From the NCBI GenBank assembly GCA_937981555.1, contig CALJOK010000005.1, positions 1-57,159 of the forward strand: DNA of 57,159 bases. Direction: 5' to 3'. The notes beneath the pieces are model-generated. The model saw nothing but the letters and a program-made list of their open reading frames with translations. It did no database searches and was not told where the DNA came from. Below are positions 10,430 to 18,971 of the stretch, piece after piece. A program made the translations under genes and the position numbers. Source of the DNA: an uncultured Saprospiraceae bacterium (GTDB lineage: Bacteria > Bacteroidota > Bacteroidia > Chitinophagales > Saprospiraceae). Position 1 is the stretch's first letter; every line of letters starts with the position of its first letter.

Positions 10430-10837
10430 ATGATGCAGAATGAAAACAAATCAAACCTAACGACAAATGTCCCATTAAAAAAGCAGCGGATAATTTTGAC
10501 TACCGATGCTTTTATCGAGAAAAGTTGTGATACTTTATTTTCGACTCAAAAATTTCTAAACAAATCGGCCACGTTTTGGTCGCCTTTTTTAGAAAGTATT
10601 TTCCACGAATTTTTAGCCAACCAACCTATTTATAAATCATCAATTTTTAGAGGCGTAACGACCAGTCATCAATTTTTGACAGGTGTTTATGATTTTTGTT
10701 TTACTAAAATAAAAAGAGGAAATGAAATTTGTATTGAATGGTTAATCTATGATTTTACAGAATTCTATCAGATCCAAATTAATTATCAGCAACTTTTTCA
10801 AATTCAAGAAATAGAGAAACATAATCTATTGGTATAA
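10430..10837 (+). CDS. Small uncharacterised cytoplasmic protein, possibly PAS-like
   Basis: This 135-residue ORF has two adjacent ATG codons at its start (10430, 10433), no signal peptide and no membrane segment. It stands alone between two hairpin terminators. The pattern 'FWSPFLESIFHEF', then 'GVYDFCFTKI' and 'WLIYDFTEFYQIQINYQQ' with a helical C-terminus resembles the N-terminal PAS-like segment seen in some Bacteroidota signalling proteins, where the 'DFTE.YQ' helix leads to an output domain. No output domain is present here. The resemblance is from memory of the pattern and is weak, so the function is unknown. The long open frame between terminators supports a real gene. Confidence 0.6.
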   Translation: MMQNENKSNLTTNVPLKKQRIILTTDAFIEKSCDTLFSTQKFLNKSATFWSPFLESIFHEFLANQPIYKSSIFRGVTTSHQFLTGVYDFCFTKIKRGNEICIEWLIYDFTEFYQIQINYQQLFQIQEIEKHNLLV

Positions 10838-10883
10838 TCCAATAAGGATAAGAAGTATCTTCTTCGTAAAATGAACTACTTAA

Positions 10884-10922
10884 AAAGCGGATTAACAATT
10901 TTAAATCGTTAATCCGCTTTTG
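10884..10922. terminator. Bidirectional terminator between convergent genes
   Basis: A perfect 14-bp stem (AAAAGCGGATTAAC with GTTAATCCGCTTTT) and an 11-base loop lie between the 3' ends of the genes at 10837 (+) and 10945 (-). A- and T-runs on the two flanks suit both directions. Confidence 0.85.
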
Positions 10923-10944
10923 TTATTTTTAATAAAATGGAGTT

Positions 10945-12312
10945 TTATTCTTTCGTAATCACCACTTTCTCAGAAATACTCAAACCACCATTCGAAATTT
11001 TTACAAAATAAATTCCATCATATACCGCCTGTACATCAAAGTAGGCAATCGTACTTCCTTTACTAATTTTGGACGTACTTACGATTTTTCCTGACAAATC
11101 AACTAACTCAATTTTCAAATTTTCCTCTACTAATCCTGCTACTTGAATCGCAATTAAATCAGTTGCTGGGTTGGGGAAAATAGAGATATTTAGATTCTTA
11201 AATTCAGTTTCGGAAAGACTTGAGGTGCCATCATAAATAGTTGTTGTTTCATCAACGGTTGTTACTTTTCGGTTTGCTGAATTGCCATAAAAGGTTGGCC
11301 CAACTACATATGGATAAGCAGAATTCCAATTTTCATCTACCGTCGCAAAATAGGCATAAGTGCCATCTGGATATTCTGGTGTAATACAAAAACGACCATT
11401 GTGCTCATCTAAATAATCTTCTCCTGTTTGCGATACAAATTCATAGTCTTCTCTAAAATAACCCAAAAAATAAGTAGCATTGACATCTGGTCCTAGATCA
11501 GAAGCTGTTCCATCTGGTGCAGTATTTCGTTGGGTAATATTTCTTAATTGGTAACCTGATTTGATTCTAACAATCCCTCCTGTTCCATCTGTATTTTGAA
11601 AACCATAGGCTCCATAAATTGGAAAACCATCATAAGCAAATCCTATCAAAGGAGAGTGCTGAGTTGCATCAATGGCATACAATCCTTCTGCATCGTAAAG
11701 ATTGCAAATATCAGAAATGACATTTAAGTCCAATTTGAAAGCAGAAGGATTTTGATGATGATGGTAATTACCCATTGCTGGGTGTGCTTTAGAACAATCA
11801 AATCCATCCATTTCTGCTGGGATCGCATCTCGATTCCAATCATTTTGTGCCATTGGCCCACCTGGACATGGATCATTGCCTGGCCCTCCACAAGGTGCAT
11901 TGGTGTTTGGATTCCAGGCTACGCCATCTCGATAATCGAAAAGCGCTACACCATTGATAAATACACCAATATTTCCTCCGGTGGTTGAAATAGCCGCTCC
12001 TGTATTCTCCTGAGGATCGCGTGGAATCTTAAAGATCGCATCTTGGTCTGATGCCTGAGATGGATTGCCGTCTAAGAATGGACCAGTTGTATAGGCTGGA
12101 ATTCCTTTGGTCGTAACGTAAACAAAATCCGCAGAATATTCCACTTTTTGACAATTATATAAAATACCATTATCAATTGCGGTGGAGTTGCCTTGCACAT
12201 AATAAGTTCCGGTTGCTGTAGTATTTTGTAACCAAGCAGTTACGGTAGGCCCTTGTGCTTGAGCCATTATGGTCAAGCTAAAGAGGTAAAGGAATAGGAG
12301 AATTCTTTTCAT
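10945..12312 (-). CDS. YHYH-domain secreted protein with type A T9SS tail (paralogue 1)
   Basis: The start is set at the ATG of 12310-12312, which begins a clean signal peptide ('MKRILLFLYLFSLTIMAQAQ'). An upstream in-frame extension would put charged residues before it. The 455-residue mature part has the YHYH-domain core: 'FDCSKAHPAMGNYHHHQNP', then 'HSPLIGFAYDGFPIYGAYG' and a downstream 'EDYEFV...DEHNGRF' section. The final ~80 residues ('SIFPNPATDLIAIQ', 'GIYFVKIS') are a Por-type T9SS sorting tail. The biochemical role of YHYH domains is not established; the His-rich core suggests metal binding (inference). The upstream neighbour at 12391 is a paralogue 78 bp away with no strong terminator between, so they may be cotranscribed. 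Confidence 0.88.
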   Translation of the reverse strand: MKRILLFLYLFSLTIMAQAQGPTVTAWLQNTTATGTYYVQGNSTAIDNGILYNCQKVEYSADFVYVTTKGIPAYTTGPFLDGNPSQASDQDAIFKIPRDPQENTGAAISTTGGNIGVFINGVALFDYRDGVAWNPNTNAPCGGPGNDPCPGGPMAQNDWNRDAIPAEMDGFDCSKAHPAMGNYHHHQNPSAFKLDLNVISDICNLYDAEGLYAIDATQHSPLIGFAYDGFPIYGAYGFQNTDGTGGIVRIKSGYQLRNITQRNTAPDGTASDLGPDVNATYFLGYFREDYEFVSQTGEDYLDEHNGRFCITPEYPDGTYAYFATVDENWNSAYPYVVGPTFYGNSANRKVTTVDETTTIYDGTSSLSETEFKNLNISIFPNPATDLIAIQVAGLVEENLKIELVDLSGKIVSTSKISKGSTIAYFDVQAVYDGIYFVKISNGGLSISEKVVITKE

Positions 12313-12390
12313 AATTTTTTTAAATTTTGAATTAATTAATTTCGAATCGGCACTTAGGTGCAATAATGTTTAAAGATAAGTGTGTGTTAG

Positions 12391-14037
12391 TTAATCATGA
12401 AAAATCATAATTTTTTTTGTGGTAGTATTAAAGCCATCCTTGATTACGATGATATATTCTCCATTATAGAGTGTTTGGGTATCCATGTAATTCATCGTTC
12501 TTCCAGGCAAAATATAACTTGTTCGGAGTAAATTACCTTTCAAGTCGAATAGATTAATGCTGACCGTATTTTTTACTAAACCTAATATTTGGACAGCAAT
12601 AAATTCGGAACTAGGATTCGGGAAAACACTAATATTCGCAATGTCTTGATGTGTTGATTCAAGACTAATGATTTTACTATATTCAAATGTCTGATCTAAG
12701 TCGGTCTGTTTTAATCGATAATAGATTATACCCGCTGGGAAATAGTAATCTTGATAGTTATACATCTTTAATGCAGTAGAGTTACCTGCTCCATTAACTT
12801 TCGTAATTTTTTCAAAATTAATTCCATCAGAAGATCGCTCTAATGTGAAAAAGTCATTATTAATTTCTACTTCGGTAATCCAACTTAAAGCAATATGATC
12901 TTCTTCCTGTGTTGCTCGGAAACTAATCAATTCGATAGGGAGAGGACTAGTAGGTTCATATACGGTAGTAGCTTCATTAATACTAGTAACTAATCTATTA
13001 GCGTATTCTCCATAAAAGGTTGGACCAACTACATAAGGGTACACGGAATTCCAATCTTCATCTACCGTTGCAAAATAGGCGTAAGTTCCTCCAGGATATT
13101 CAGGAGTTACGCAGAATCGTCCGTTATGTTCATCTAGATAATCTTCTCCTACATTAGAAACCCATTCATAATCTTCTCTAAAGTAACCTAAAAAATAAGT
13201 AGCATCTACATCTGGACCGTCATCAACATTTGTTCCATTGGCATGGTGTGTACGAGTTGTAATATTTCTTAATTGATAACCTGATTTCATTCTTACAACG
13301 CCGCCTGATCCATCTTCATTTTGATAACCATAAGCGCCATAAATTGGAAAACCATCATAGGCAAAACCAATCAAAGGAGAGTGGGTAGCATTATCAATGG
13401 CATATAAACCATCTGCATCGTATAAATTGCAAATAGTAGATAAGACGACTAAGTCCCATTTGAAAGCAGATGGATTTTGATGGTGATGGTAGTTACCATT
13501 TGCAGGATGAGCTTTAGAACAATCAAATCCATCCATCTCGGCCCAAACAGCATCTCGATTCCAATCTTGTGTTGCCGCTGGACCTTCAGGGCAAGGATTG
13601 TTACCTGGTCCACCACATATGGCATTGGTATTAGTATTCCATGCTACTCCGTCTCGGTAGTCAAATAGTGCTACTCCGTTTATAAAAACGCCAATATTCC
13701 CTGGAGTAGATTCAGTTGGAGTTCCCGTTTCCTGTTGAGGAAATAAAGGGAATTGAAAAATCGCATTTTGATTTTCTGCATTAGAAGGATTCCCATCTAA
13801 AAATGGACCAGTCGGATAAGAGGGAACACCAGTAGCGGTAACATATACATAGTCATTAGAGTATTCGACTTGTTGACAATTGACCAAAATATTATTATCA
13901 ATTGCGGTGGAGTTACCTGATACATAATAAGTTCCGGTTTCAGTTGTGTTCTGTAGCCAGGAAGTGACTGCTGGACCTTGAGCCTGACAGAAGACAATTA
14001 AACTAATAGCAAAAAAAGATAGGATAATTTTTTTCAT
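12391..14037 (-). CDS. YHYH-domain secreted protein with Fn3-like insert and type A T9SS tail (paralogue 2)
   Basis: This 548-residue protein starts with a signal peptide ending near 'VFCQAQ' and is clearly paralogous to the product of 10945-12312 over the whole YHYH part ('GNYHHHQNPSAFKWD', 'HSPLIGFAYDGFPIYGAYG'). Before the T9SS tail it carries an extra ~95-residue Fn3-like beta module ('ELISFRATQEEDHIALSW', 'FFTLERSSDG', 'YYRLKQTDLD') of a kind common in Bacteroidota exoproteins. The tail 'ISVFPNPSSEFIAVQILG' is a type A sorting signal. It lies 154 bp downstream of the diheme protein gene on the same strand, linking the YHYH pair to the MbnP/MauG pair. The upstream gap holds a repeated AAGACCTACTT-type motif. 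Confidence 0.88.
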   Translation of the reverse strand: MKKIILSFFAISLIVFCQAQGPAVTSWLQNTTETGTYYVSGNSTAIDNNILVNCQQVEYSNDYVYVTATGVPSYPTGPFLDGNPSNAENQNAIFQFPLFPQQETGTPTESTPGNIGVFINGVALFDYRDGVAWNTNTNAICGGPGNNPCPEGPAATQDWNRDAVWAEMDGFDCSKAHPANGNYHHHQNPSAFKWDLVVLSTICNLYDADGLYAIDNATHSPLIGFAYDGFPIYGAYGYQNEDGSGGVVRMKSGYQLRNITTRTHHANGTNVDDGPDVDATYFLGYFREDYEWVSNVGEDYLDEHNGRFCVTPEYPGGTYAYFATVDEDWNSVYPYVVGPTFYGEYANRLVTSINEATTVYEPTSPLPIELISFRATQEEDHIALSWITEVEINNDFFTLERSSDGINFEKITKVNGAGNSTALKMYNYQDYYFPAGIIYYRLKQTDLDQTFEYSKIISLESTHQDIANISVFPNPSSEFIAVQILGLVKNTVSINLFDLKGNLLRTSYILPGRTMNYMDTQTLYNGEYIIVIKDGFNTTTKKIMIFHD

Positions 14038-14055
14038 GTTAGAATTGCTTTCTAT

Positions 14056-14086
14056 AAAGACAGTCTACTTTATAGAAGACCTACTT
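14056..14086. promoter_or_regulatory. Possible operator: two AAGAC..CTACTT-like boxes
   Basis: Upstream of the YHYH paralogue 2 start (14037), AAAGACAGTCTACTT (14056-14070) and AAGACCTACTT (14076-14086) lie about two helical turns apart. The core AAAGACCTACTT also occurs upstream of the SCO gene (22448-22459) and near the CotH gene (25939-25950). Function is inferred only from recurrence. Confidence 0.3.
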
Positions 14087-14191
14087 TTTTAGAATTAGAA
14101 AAGTAGATAAAGTATGCTTACCTCGAGATTGGCGCTGACATAAACCTAATTGGCCTCTAGTGTATGGCTTCTTAAAATTAAGGCGTAGGAA

Positions 14192-15343
14192 TTATTTTAA
14201 AAGTTCTCGTGGGAATTGATGCTTTTGATCGAAGATAAATTTTTTGTCATTGAGCGTGAGCAAGAAGGCGATCAAATCTGTTTTTTCATTGGAGGTCAAT
14301 TCAATGGAGTTGGTTAGTTCCAATGCTAAAGTTGGACTTTGGGAGATTCCTTTGGTATAGTGATGTAAGACTTGGTTTAATTTTCGAAATCTCCCATCGT
14401 GCATGTATGGATGCGTAAAATTTAAATTTCGTAAGGTGGGTATTTTAAATTTTAAACTATCGCCACTTTGTTTCGTCACCATCCATTTCCCAAAATCATT
14501 TAAAGTAGTATCGACCGAAAGGCCATTATTGGCAAATGCTTGATTGGAAAAGAGTGGCTCGGAATGGCAGGAGTTACAGTTCTTTTGAAAAAGAGAATAC
14601 CCGTTTTTTTCTTGTGGAGAAAATTCAGCTAATCCTTTTTGAACTTCATCATATTTTGACGTGGCGGAAACTAATGTTAATTGAAATTGAGAAAGCGCTT
14701 TTAATATATGCTCTCCCGTAATTATACTATCTTGGAACGCTTGATAAAAAAGGGAAGGGTAGATTTTCTTGTGCTGTAATTTATCGACAACATTCTTCAA
14801 ACTTTCGTTCATCTCTTTCGGATGACTAATCGGAGCTAGTGCTTGCATGTCGAGGTGATTGATGGCGCCATCCCACATAAATGTTTTTTGCCAGGCAAGA
14901 TTGAAAAGGGGAGGAGCGTTGCGAGTGCCCATTTCATCATTGATTCCATGACTCAAGTCGTGGTCGGTATGCGCAAATGCATTATAAGGGGAATGACAGG
15001 ATGCACATGAAATGGTGTTGTCGCTGGATAAAATTGGATCGTAAAAAAGGGCCCTACCGAGTGCTACTTTTTCTTTTGTAAGTGTATTGTTAGAAAAGTC
15101 ATAAACTGGTTTTGGAAAATGTTCAGGAGGATGGAAATAGGAAATTTGCTCCGCACAAAATGCGACGCAACTGAAAACAATAAGGATTAAATATAAAATA
15201 GAACGAGATGAATATGCTCCCCGAACTTGCGGAGGAGCAATTGCTGATGGAGGATAGCATTTCCCTAAAGAAATATTACTATCGTTTTCCTCCGCTGGCG
15301 GGGGAGGGGGGTGGACTCCTTGAGTTTTATTTTTTAAATTCAT
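14192..15343 (-). CDS. Diheme cytochrome c peroxidase / MauG-family protein (MbnH-like)
   Basis: The protein has 383 residues with two c-type heme sites, CASCH (113-117) and CNSCH (256-260). It also has the family motifs 'RNAPPLFNLAWQ...FMWDGA' (141-160) and 'PTLRNLNFTHPYMHDGRF' (302-319), where Met/His near 314-315 is a candidate distal ligand. A hydrophobic export segment lies at about 48-65. Its ATG overlaps the stop of the MbnP-like gene as ATGA, which fixes the start and implies translational coupling. Diheme enzymes of this group reduce peroxide or, as MauG and MbnH, oxidise a partner protein. The coupling to an MbnP-like gene favours the second role. The 47 residues ahead of the export segment are Pro-rich and are encoded by a repeat-like insertion, with no alternative ATG after it. 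Confidence 0.9.
   Translation of the reverse strand: MNLKNKTQGVHPPPPPAEENDSNISLGKCYPPSAIAPPQVRGAYSSRSILYLILIVFSCVAFCAEQISYFHPPEHFPKPVYDFSNNTLTKEKVALGRALFYDPILSSDNTISCASCHSPYNAFAHTDHDLSHGINDEMGTRNAPPLFNLAWQKTFMWDGAINHLDMQALAPISHPKEMNESLKNVVDKLQHKKIYPSLFYQAFQDSIITGEHILKALSQFQLTLVSATSKYDEVQKGLAEFSPQEKNGYSLFQKNCNSCHSEPLFSNQAFANNGLSVDTTLNDFGKWMVTKQSGDSLKFKIPTLRNLNFTHPYMHDGRFRKLNQVLHHYTKGISQSPTLALELTNSIELTSNEKTDLIAFLLTLNDKKFIFDQKHQFPRELLK
15217..15306. repeat. REP-like inverted-repeat element inside the diheme-protein gene
   Basis: Two G/C-rich arms, CTCCCCGAACTTGCGGAGGA (15217-15236) and TCCTCCGCTGGCGGGGGAG (15288-15306), are imperfect inverted copies in otherwise AT-rich DNA. They flank about 50 bp. 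The whole element lies in frame between the start codon and export segment of the 14192-15343 gene. Confidence 0.55.
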
Positions 15344-16026
15344 TTTGAAATATAAAATAGGGAAGCGATTAATTTAGCCATGTCAACTGCTGGTTGATTG
15401 GGACTCATGATTTCATACGTTTCTGGTATATTAATTTTTTCCAAAAACTGATCTATCGGCAATTCGATGATAATGTTTTTTTTATCAAAAATATCTAATT
15501 CCACAGCTTGCACATTGGCAAATGGCGCTTGATATCCACCGAGGTGAAATTGAAAAAAGTTTTTTCGAGCAGGACAACTTGGCGAAACGCCTTCTAATTT
15601 GAAATTAATATAGCCACTTTGCCAAGTCCAATACATTCCATTGGTCGGATCCAAATCTCCGCCGAAAGCCCCCGAAACATTAGTCAAACTATCAATCCCT
15701 AAATCGAATTTTATTTTATTAAAATCTAGAGATTTATTTTTTTCCAAATTAATTTTCAATGATTCTGGATTGTCTAAATCAACTAAGTGATGTTTTTTTT
15801 CTAAAGAAAAAACGAATTCCTCTTCTTGAAAAAACTGAACATTGGAAATATAAAAACGGATAGCATCGATATGGATGCTATCCGATTGGGCATGAGTAAG
15901 ATACTTTTTACCCACCTTTATAGGATGATGATTGATAGAAAGCTTGAACTCAATTATTTCATTGGTCTGTTGAGCAAATGAAATAATGGGAAATAATAAT
16001 AAAGCAAAGAGGCTGCATATTTTCAT
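15340..16026 (-). CDS. MbnP-like copper-binding protein family member
   Basis: This 228-residue protein has a signal peptide ending at 'ISFAQ' (about residue 19). The MbnP family pattern is clear: 'IRFYISNVQF' (56-65), 'FDLGIDSLTN' (107-116), then 'GMYWTWQSGYINFKLEG' (130-146) with Trp133 and Trp135, and 'FFQFHLGGYQAPF' (157-169). In methanotroph MbnP a tryptophan is converted to kynurenine by the diheme enzyme MbnH, and the product binds copper. The ATGA overlap with a diheme protein gene strongly suggests the same pairing here, though which Trp would be modified cannot be read from the sequence. The upstream DUF1877-like gene is only 25 bp away, but no functional link is evident. Confidence 0.82.
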   Translation of the reverse strand: MKICSLFALLLFPIISFAQQTNEIIEFKLSINHHPIKVGKKYLTHAQSDSIHIDAIRFYISNVQFFQEEEFVFSLEKKHHLVDLDNPESLKINLEKNKSLDFNKIKFDLGIDSLTNVSGAFGGDLDPTNGMYWTWQSGYINFKLEGVSPSCPARKNFFQFHLGGYQAPFANVQAVELDIFDKKNIIIELPIDQFLEKINIPETYEIMSPNQPAVDMAKLIASLFYISK

Positions 16027-16051
16027 ATAAATTAGAAGGTCAGTTAGTTGA

Positions 16052-16528
16052 TCAACTTATAACAGTAACTATATAATTATTTTCTTCTGCTCCTTTCTTA
16101 AATAGCTCCTTAATTTTTAAAAAATCCGTGGTCAATAAATTTAAGAAATTATCAGTTTCTAATAGAAAATCATACATCACACCTTTAAATATAAATGATC
16201 GTTCGTTAAATAATTTTTTAAATTCTTTTTCACCTATGCTGTCCAGTACTTTTTCAACTTGCTTTACTTTTCCTGGTGGAATATATTTTAGATATTCTTT
16301 CATATACTCATTCTCAGATATGATATAATTTTCCTGTGGATTAATTATTTCTGATAATAAGTTATTCTTGATTGGCATACTTGAACCGACTAGAGTGTAA
16401 GCCATTATATCCCAATATTTACCAAGGTAAACATTCTCAATTTCAAAGGAATGTGGATATTTTAATTCATCTCTCATCACTTCAAATTTCTCAGCTTTTA
16501 TTCTAGATATTGTTGCTACAACGCCCAT
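16052..16528 (-). CDS. DUF1877-like (YfbM-type) protein
   Basis: This is a 158-residue soluble protein with no signal peptide. The opening 'MGVVATISRI', a Trp/Gly-containing central helix ('YWDIMAYTLVGSS'), and 'YIPPGKVKQVEKVLDSIGEKEFKKLF' followed by a helical tail fit the DUF1877/YfbM layout, whose function is unknown. The assignment rests on pattern only. It starts 29 bp after the end of the SprB-repeat protein gene (16558) on the same strand and may be read from its transcript. Confidence 0.6.
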   Translation of the reverse strand: MGVVATISRIKAEKFEVMRDELKYPHSFEIENVYLGKYWDIMAYTLVGSSMPIKNNLLSEIINPQENYIISENEYMKEYLKYIPPGKVKQVEKVLDSIGEKEFKKLFNERSFIFKGVMYDFLLETDNFLNLLTTDFLKIKELFKKGAEENNYIVTVIS

Positions 16529-16557
16529 TTTCTGATTTATTTAAGGGGCAATTTCTT

Positions 16558-18900
16558 TTACAAAGTCACCGTCAAGTCACCTGAAGCCTGAACGACTTCA
16601 CCGTCCAAATATTCAATCTCTGCCATCCAAATATAAACACCTGAGCTAACCAGTTTTCCATTAAAAAATCCATTCCAACCATAATTGAAATCATTCGGGG
16701 GCAAATCTTTTCCTTCAAATACGACTGCTCCCCAACGATTAAAAACGCGCATATTTTTTATTAAAGAAACTGATTTGTTGGCATTGATATAAAAGAAATC
16801 GTTCGTCCCATCTGAGTTGGGAGAGAATGCATTAGGGACAAAAATATCTCTAATTTTATTGACCAAAACATTTATCGAATCACTCGTCGAACAATCATCA
16901 ATAGAGGTTACCGTCAAAAAGTAAGCAGCATCATTGGCTGGCGCAACTGTTGGGCGAAGACAGGTATCACAGTCCATCGTGTTGTCGGTACTCGTCCAAA
17001 TGATGTCTATTAAATTCGTATTATTCGTCGTAACTGGAATTAAAATATCACAACCCAAAGCTACTTCTAAATCTGGCCCCATAAATAGAACTGGAATATC
17101 TGGCGCAGTCAACGTTCCACTATCTGCTGTTTCGCAACCATTGTCATCCATGATGGAAATATCATAAGTACCCGAAGCGAGGTCTTGATAAAGATTCGTT
17201 GAATTAAATGGGCCACTTCCCATCGCAGTTTGATAAGGGGATGTTCCTCCCCAGACCGAATCGATTTGAATCAAACCAGTTTCGAATCCATCGCAATTCG
17301 GATCTATATAATCGATCAAAAATTCAATAGGGGTAGGTTCCGTCAAAGTAATATTATTGGTTTGCACACAACCATTATCATCCGTGATGCTAACGGTATA
17401 AAAACCTGCGGTAAGGTTATTGGCTTGATCGCCTATTTGCATTTGATTATCACTCCACGCAAATGAGTAGGGTAGCACTCCGCCATTTCCAATCGCTAAA
17501 GCGGTTCCATCCATTCCGCCATTGCAACTCAAATTAAATCCATCAATGTCAATTCCATCGGTCGTAACGGTCAACTCAGAAGGTTCCGTCACTTCTTGAA
17601 ATAACACGACATTATTGCCAAAATTATCCATGATATTTATTTCATAAATACCGGCAGGAACAGTAGAGATTTGGTTGTTATCAAATAAGATCGTACTACC
17701 TGAACCAAATATCGTTACATCGGTAATGTGCTCCCAAATATAAGTAAAAGGAGGTGTGCCATTTTCTACAGAGAAAATTAAAAAGCCATTTGCTTCGCCT
17801 TTACAAATCGGTGAAATAAAATTTGTCGAACCAATAATTTCACATTCCACCATAAATAAATCAAGCGTAACTATACTATCACAAGCGGCAGCCGTCAAAA
17901 TCGTATCGATAAAAATACCGGTAGTTGAATAAGGATTTGGACCAATAAAAAATTCTTCGCCAACACATAAATTAATGTCAACTGTTTCTTGCGCCTGCGG
18001 CAAAACGGTCAGATCCAAAAAGATCAAACTATCACATCCATTCGGAAGGGTGATGACAAAATCATAAATGCCAGAGGCACAAATCGTTTGACCTGCCACA
18101 TCATAGCAATCATTATCACAAATGTTTTCCACCAAATTTAAAGTGCCTGGAGTGACCACTTCTATTGTCGTACAACTTGGAGGGGCTTCATCACAAACAT
18201 TCGCTGCCGTCACACATAACTCATAAGTTCCATCGGCAGGGAAAGTAATATCAACGGTTTGAGTTGTTCCGCCGGCAGGCGTTCCATCTACGGTCCAATA
18301 AAAAAGGGCTGCCCCAACATCGCCAGTCGTCGAATAAGTCGTCGGCATATCTGGGCAAGTTTGCGCTAATCCGCTGATGTCTCCCGAAGTAGTTAGTTGC
18401 CCCACGGCTGTACTTCCACTCAAGACATCAAAGGTCCAATCACAAATAGTTCCGTTCGATCCATCCATCACTAAATAGTAATGTTGACCAACAACTAGAG
18501 GAACGGTGTTAGAAAAAATAACGGATGCATTGGATGGAATATCGGTATCACAAAAAGTAATTTGAGTAAAATTTTCACAGTCAAAACTTTCAAAAATGCC
18601 AACTTCCAAACCAGAAAAACCGACACAATTAGTGACGGTCACTTGTATTTCTAAATCAACGGTTCCTGCGATAAAAGCAATATATCCCATTCGGTTATAT
18701 TGTGTCGTGCAAAATTCATCAAAGCCTTGTCCTCCAACCGGAGTATCATTGGTTCCGGTAAATCCATCAATATCACAAATCACACAGGCTTCCAAACAAG
18801 TGGAAGTGGTGGCTGGAGTTGGCCCACAAGGTTCCGGTTGAGAAAAAGCAAGATTGCTTGTTAATAGGAATAGAAATAAGTATAATATTCTTTGCATCAT
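16558..18900 (-). CDS. SprB-repeat surface protein with type B T9SS domain (tandem copy 1)
   Basis: This 780-residue protein has a signal peptide ('FLFLLTSNLAFSQ'). A PPC-like beta domain follows (about 45-165), then a PKD-like module (about 170-250) and two short 'NGCDSLIFLDLTVLPQ'-type modules. Three SprB repeats lie at about 360-605 ('CNGGMDGTALAIGNGGVLPY', 'LTAGFYTVSITDDNGC'), with a CHU_C sorting domain over the last ~90 residues ('FVPNAFSPNSDGTNDFFYIN', 'FNRWGAVVFEG'). SprB repeats are named after the mobile gliding adhesin of Flavobacterium. The neighbour at 18972-21314 has exactly the same length and is a near-identical paralogue. Its -7 box TATCTTTG lies 14 bp before the start. Confidence 0.9.
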   Translation of the reverse strand: MMQRILYLFLFLLTSNLAFSQPEPCGPTPATTSTCLEACVICDIDGFTGTNDTPVGGQGFDEFCTTQYNRMGYIAFIAGTVDLEIQVTVTNCVGFSGLEVGIFESFDCENFTQITFCDTDIPSNASVIFSNTVPLVVGQHYYLVMDGSNGTICDWTFDVLSGSTAVGQLTTSGDISGLAQTCPDMPTTYSTTGDVGAALFYWTVDGTPAGGTTQTVDITFPADGTYELCVTAANVCDEAPPSCTTIEVVTPGTLNLVENICDNDCYDVAGQTICASGIYDFVITLPNGCDSLIFLDLTVLPQAQETVDINLCVGEEFFIGPNPYSTTGIFIDTILTAAACDSIVTLDLFMVECEIIGSTNFISPICKGEANGFLIFSVENGTPPFTYIWEHITDVTIFGSGSTILFDNNQISTVPAGIYEINIMDNFGNNVVLFQEVTEPSELTVTTDGIDIDGFNLSCNGGMDGTALAIGNGGVLPYSFAWSDNQMQIGDQANNLTAGFYTVSITDDNGCVQTNNITLTEPTPIEFLIDYIDPNCDGFETGLIQIDSVWGGTSPYQTAMGSGPFNSTNLYQDLASGTYDISIMDDNGCETADSGTLTAPDIPVLFMGPDLEVALGCDILIPVTTNNTNLIDIIWTSTDNTMDCDTCLRPTVAPANDAAYFLTVTSIDDCSTSDSINVLVNKIRDIFVPNAFSPNSDGTNDFFYINANKSVSLIKNMRVFNRWGAVVFEGKDLPPNDFNYGWNGFFNGKLVSSGVYIWMAEIEYLDGEVVQASGDLTVTL

Positions 18901-18914
18901 TTTGTTCGTTTTTA

Positions 18915-18922
18915 CAAAGATA
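18915..18922 (-). promoter_or_regulatory. Bacteroidota-type -7 box
   Basis: CAAAGATA on the + strand reads TATCTTTG on the - strand, an exact match to the Bacteroidota -7 consensus TAnnTTTG, upstream of the 18900 start. The spacing to the start is short (14 bp), so the start of translation or the promoter could be mis-set. The matching place in the tandem copy (near 21328-21334) reads TATCTGC. Confidence 0.45.
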
Positions 18923-18971
18923 GAAAAAGTTGTTTTTCTAAATCATTAAGACTTTTAAAACAACTTCTATT

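Noticed and set aside
12313-12363. N-terminal extension of YHYH paralogue 1
   Set aside because: It would place 17 polar residues ahead of a complete signal peptide; the ATG at 12310-12312 is the better start.
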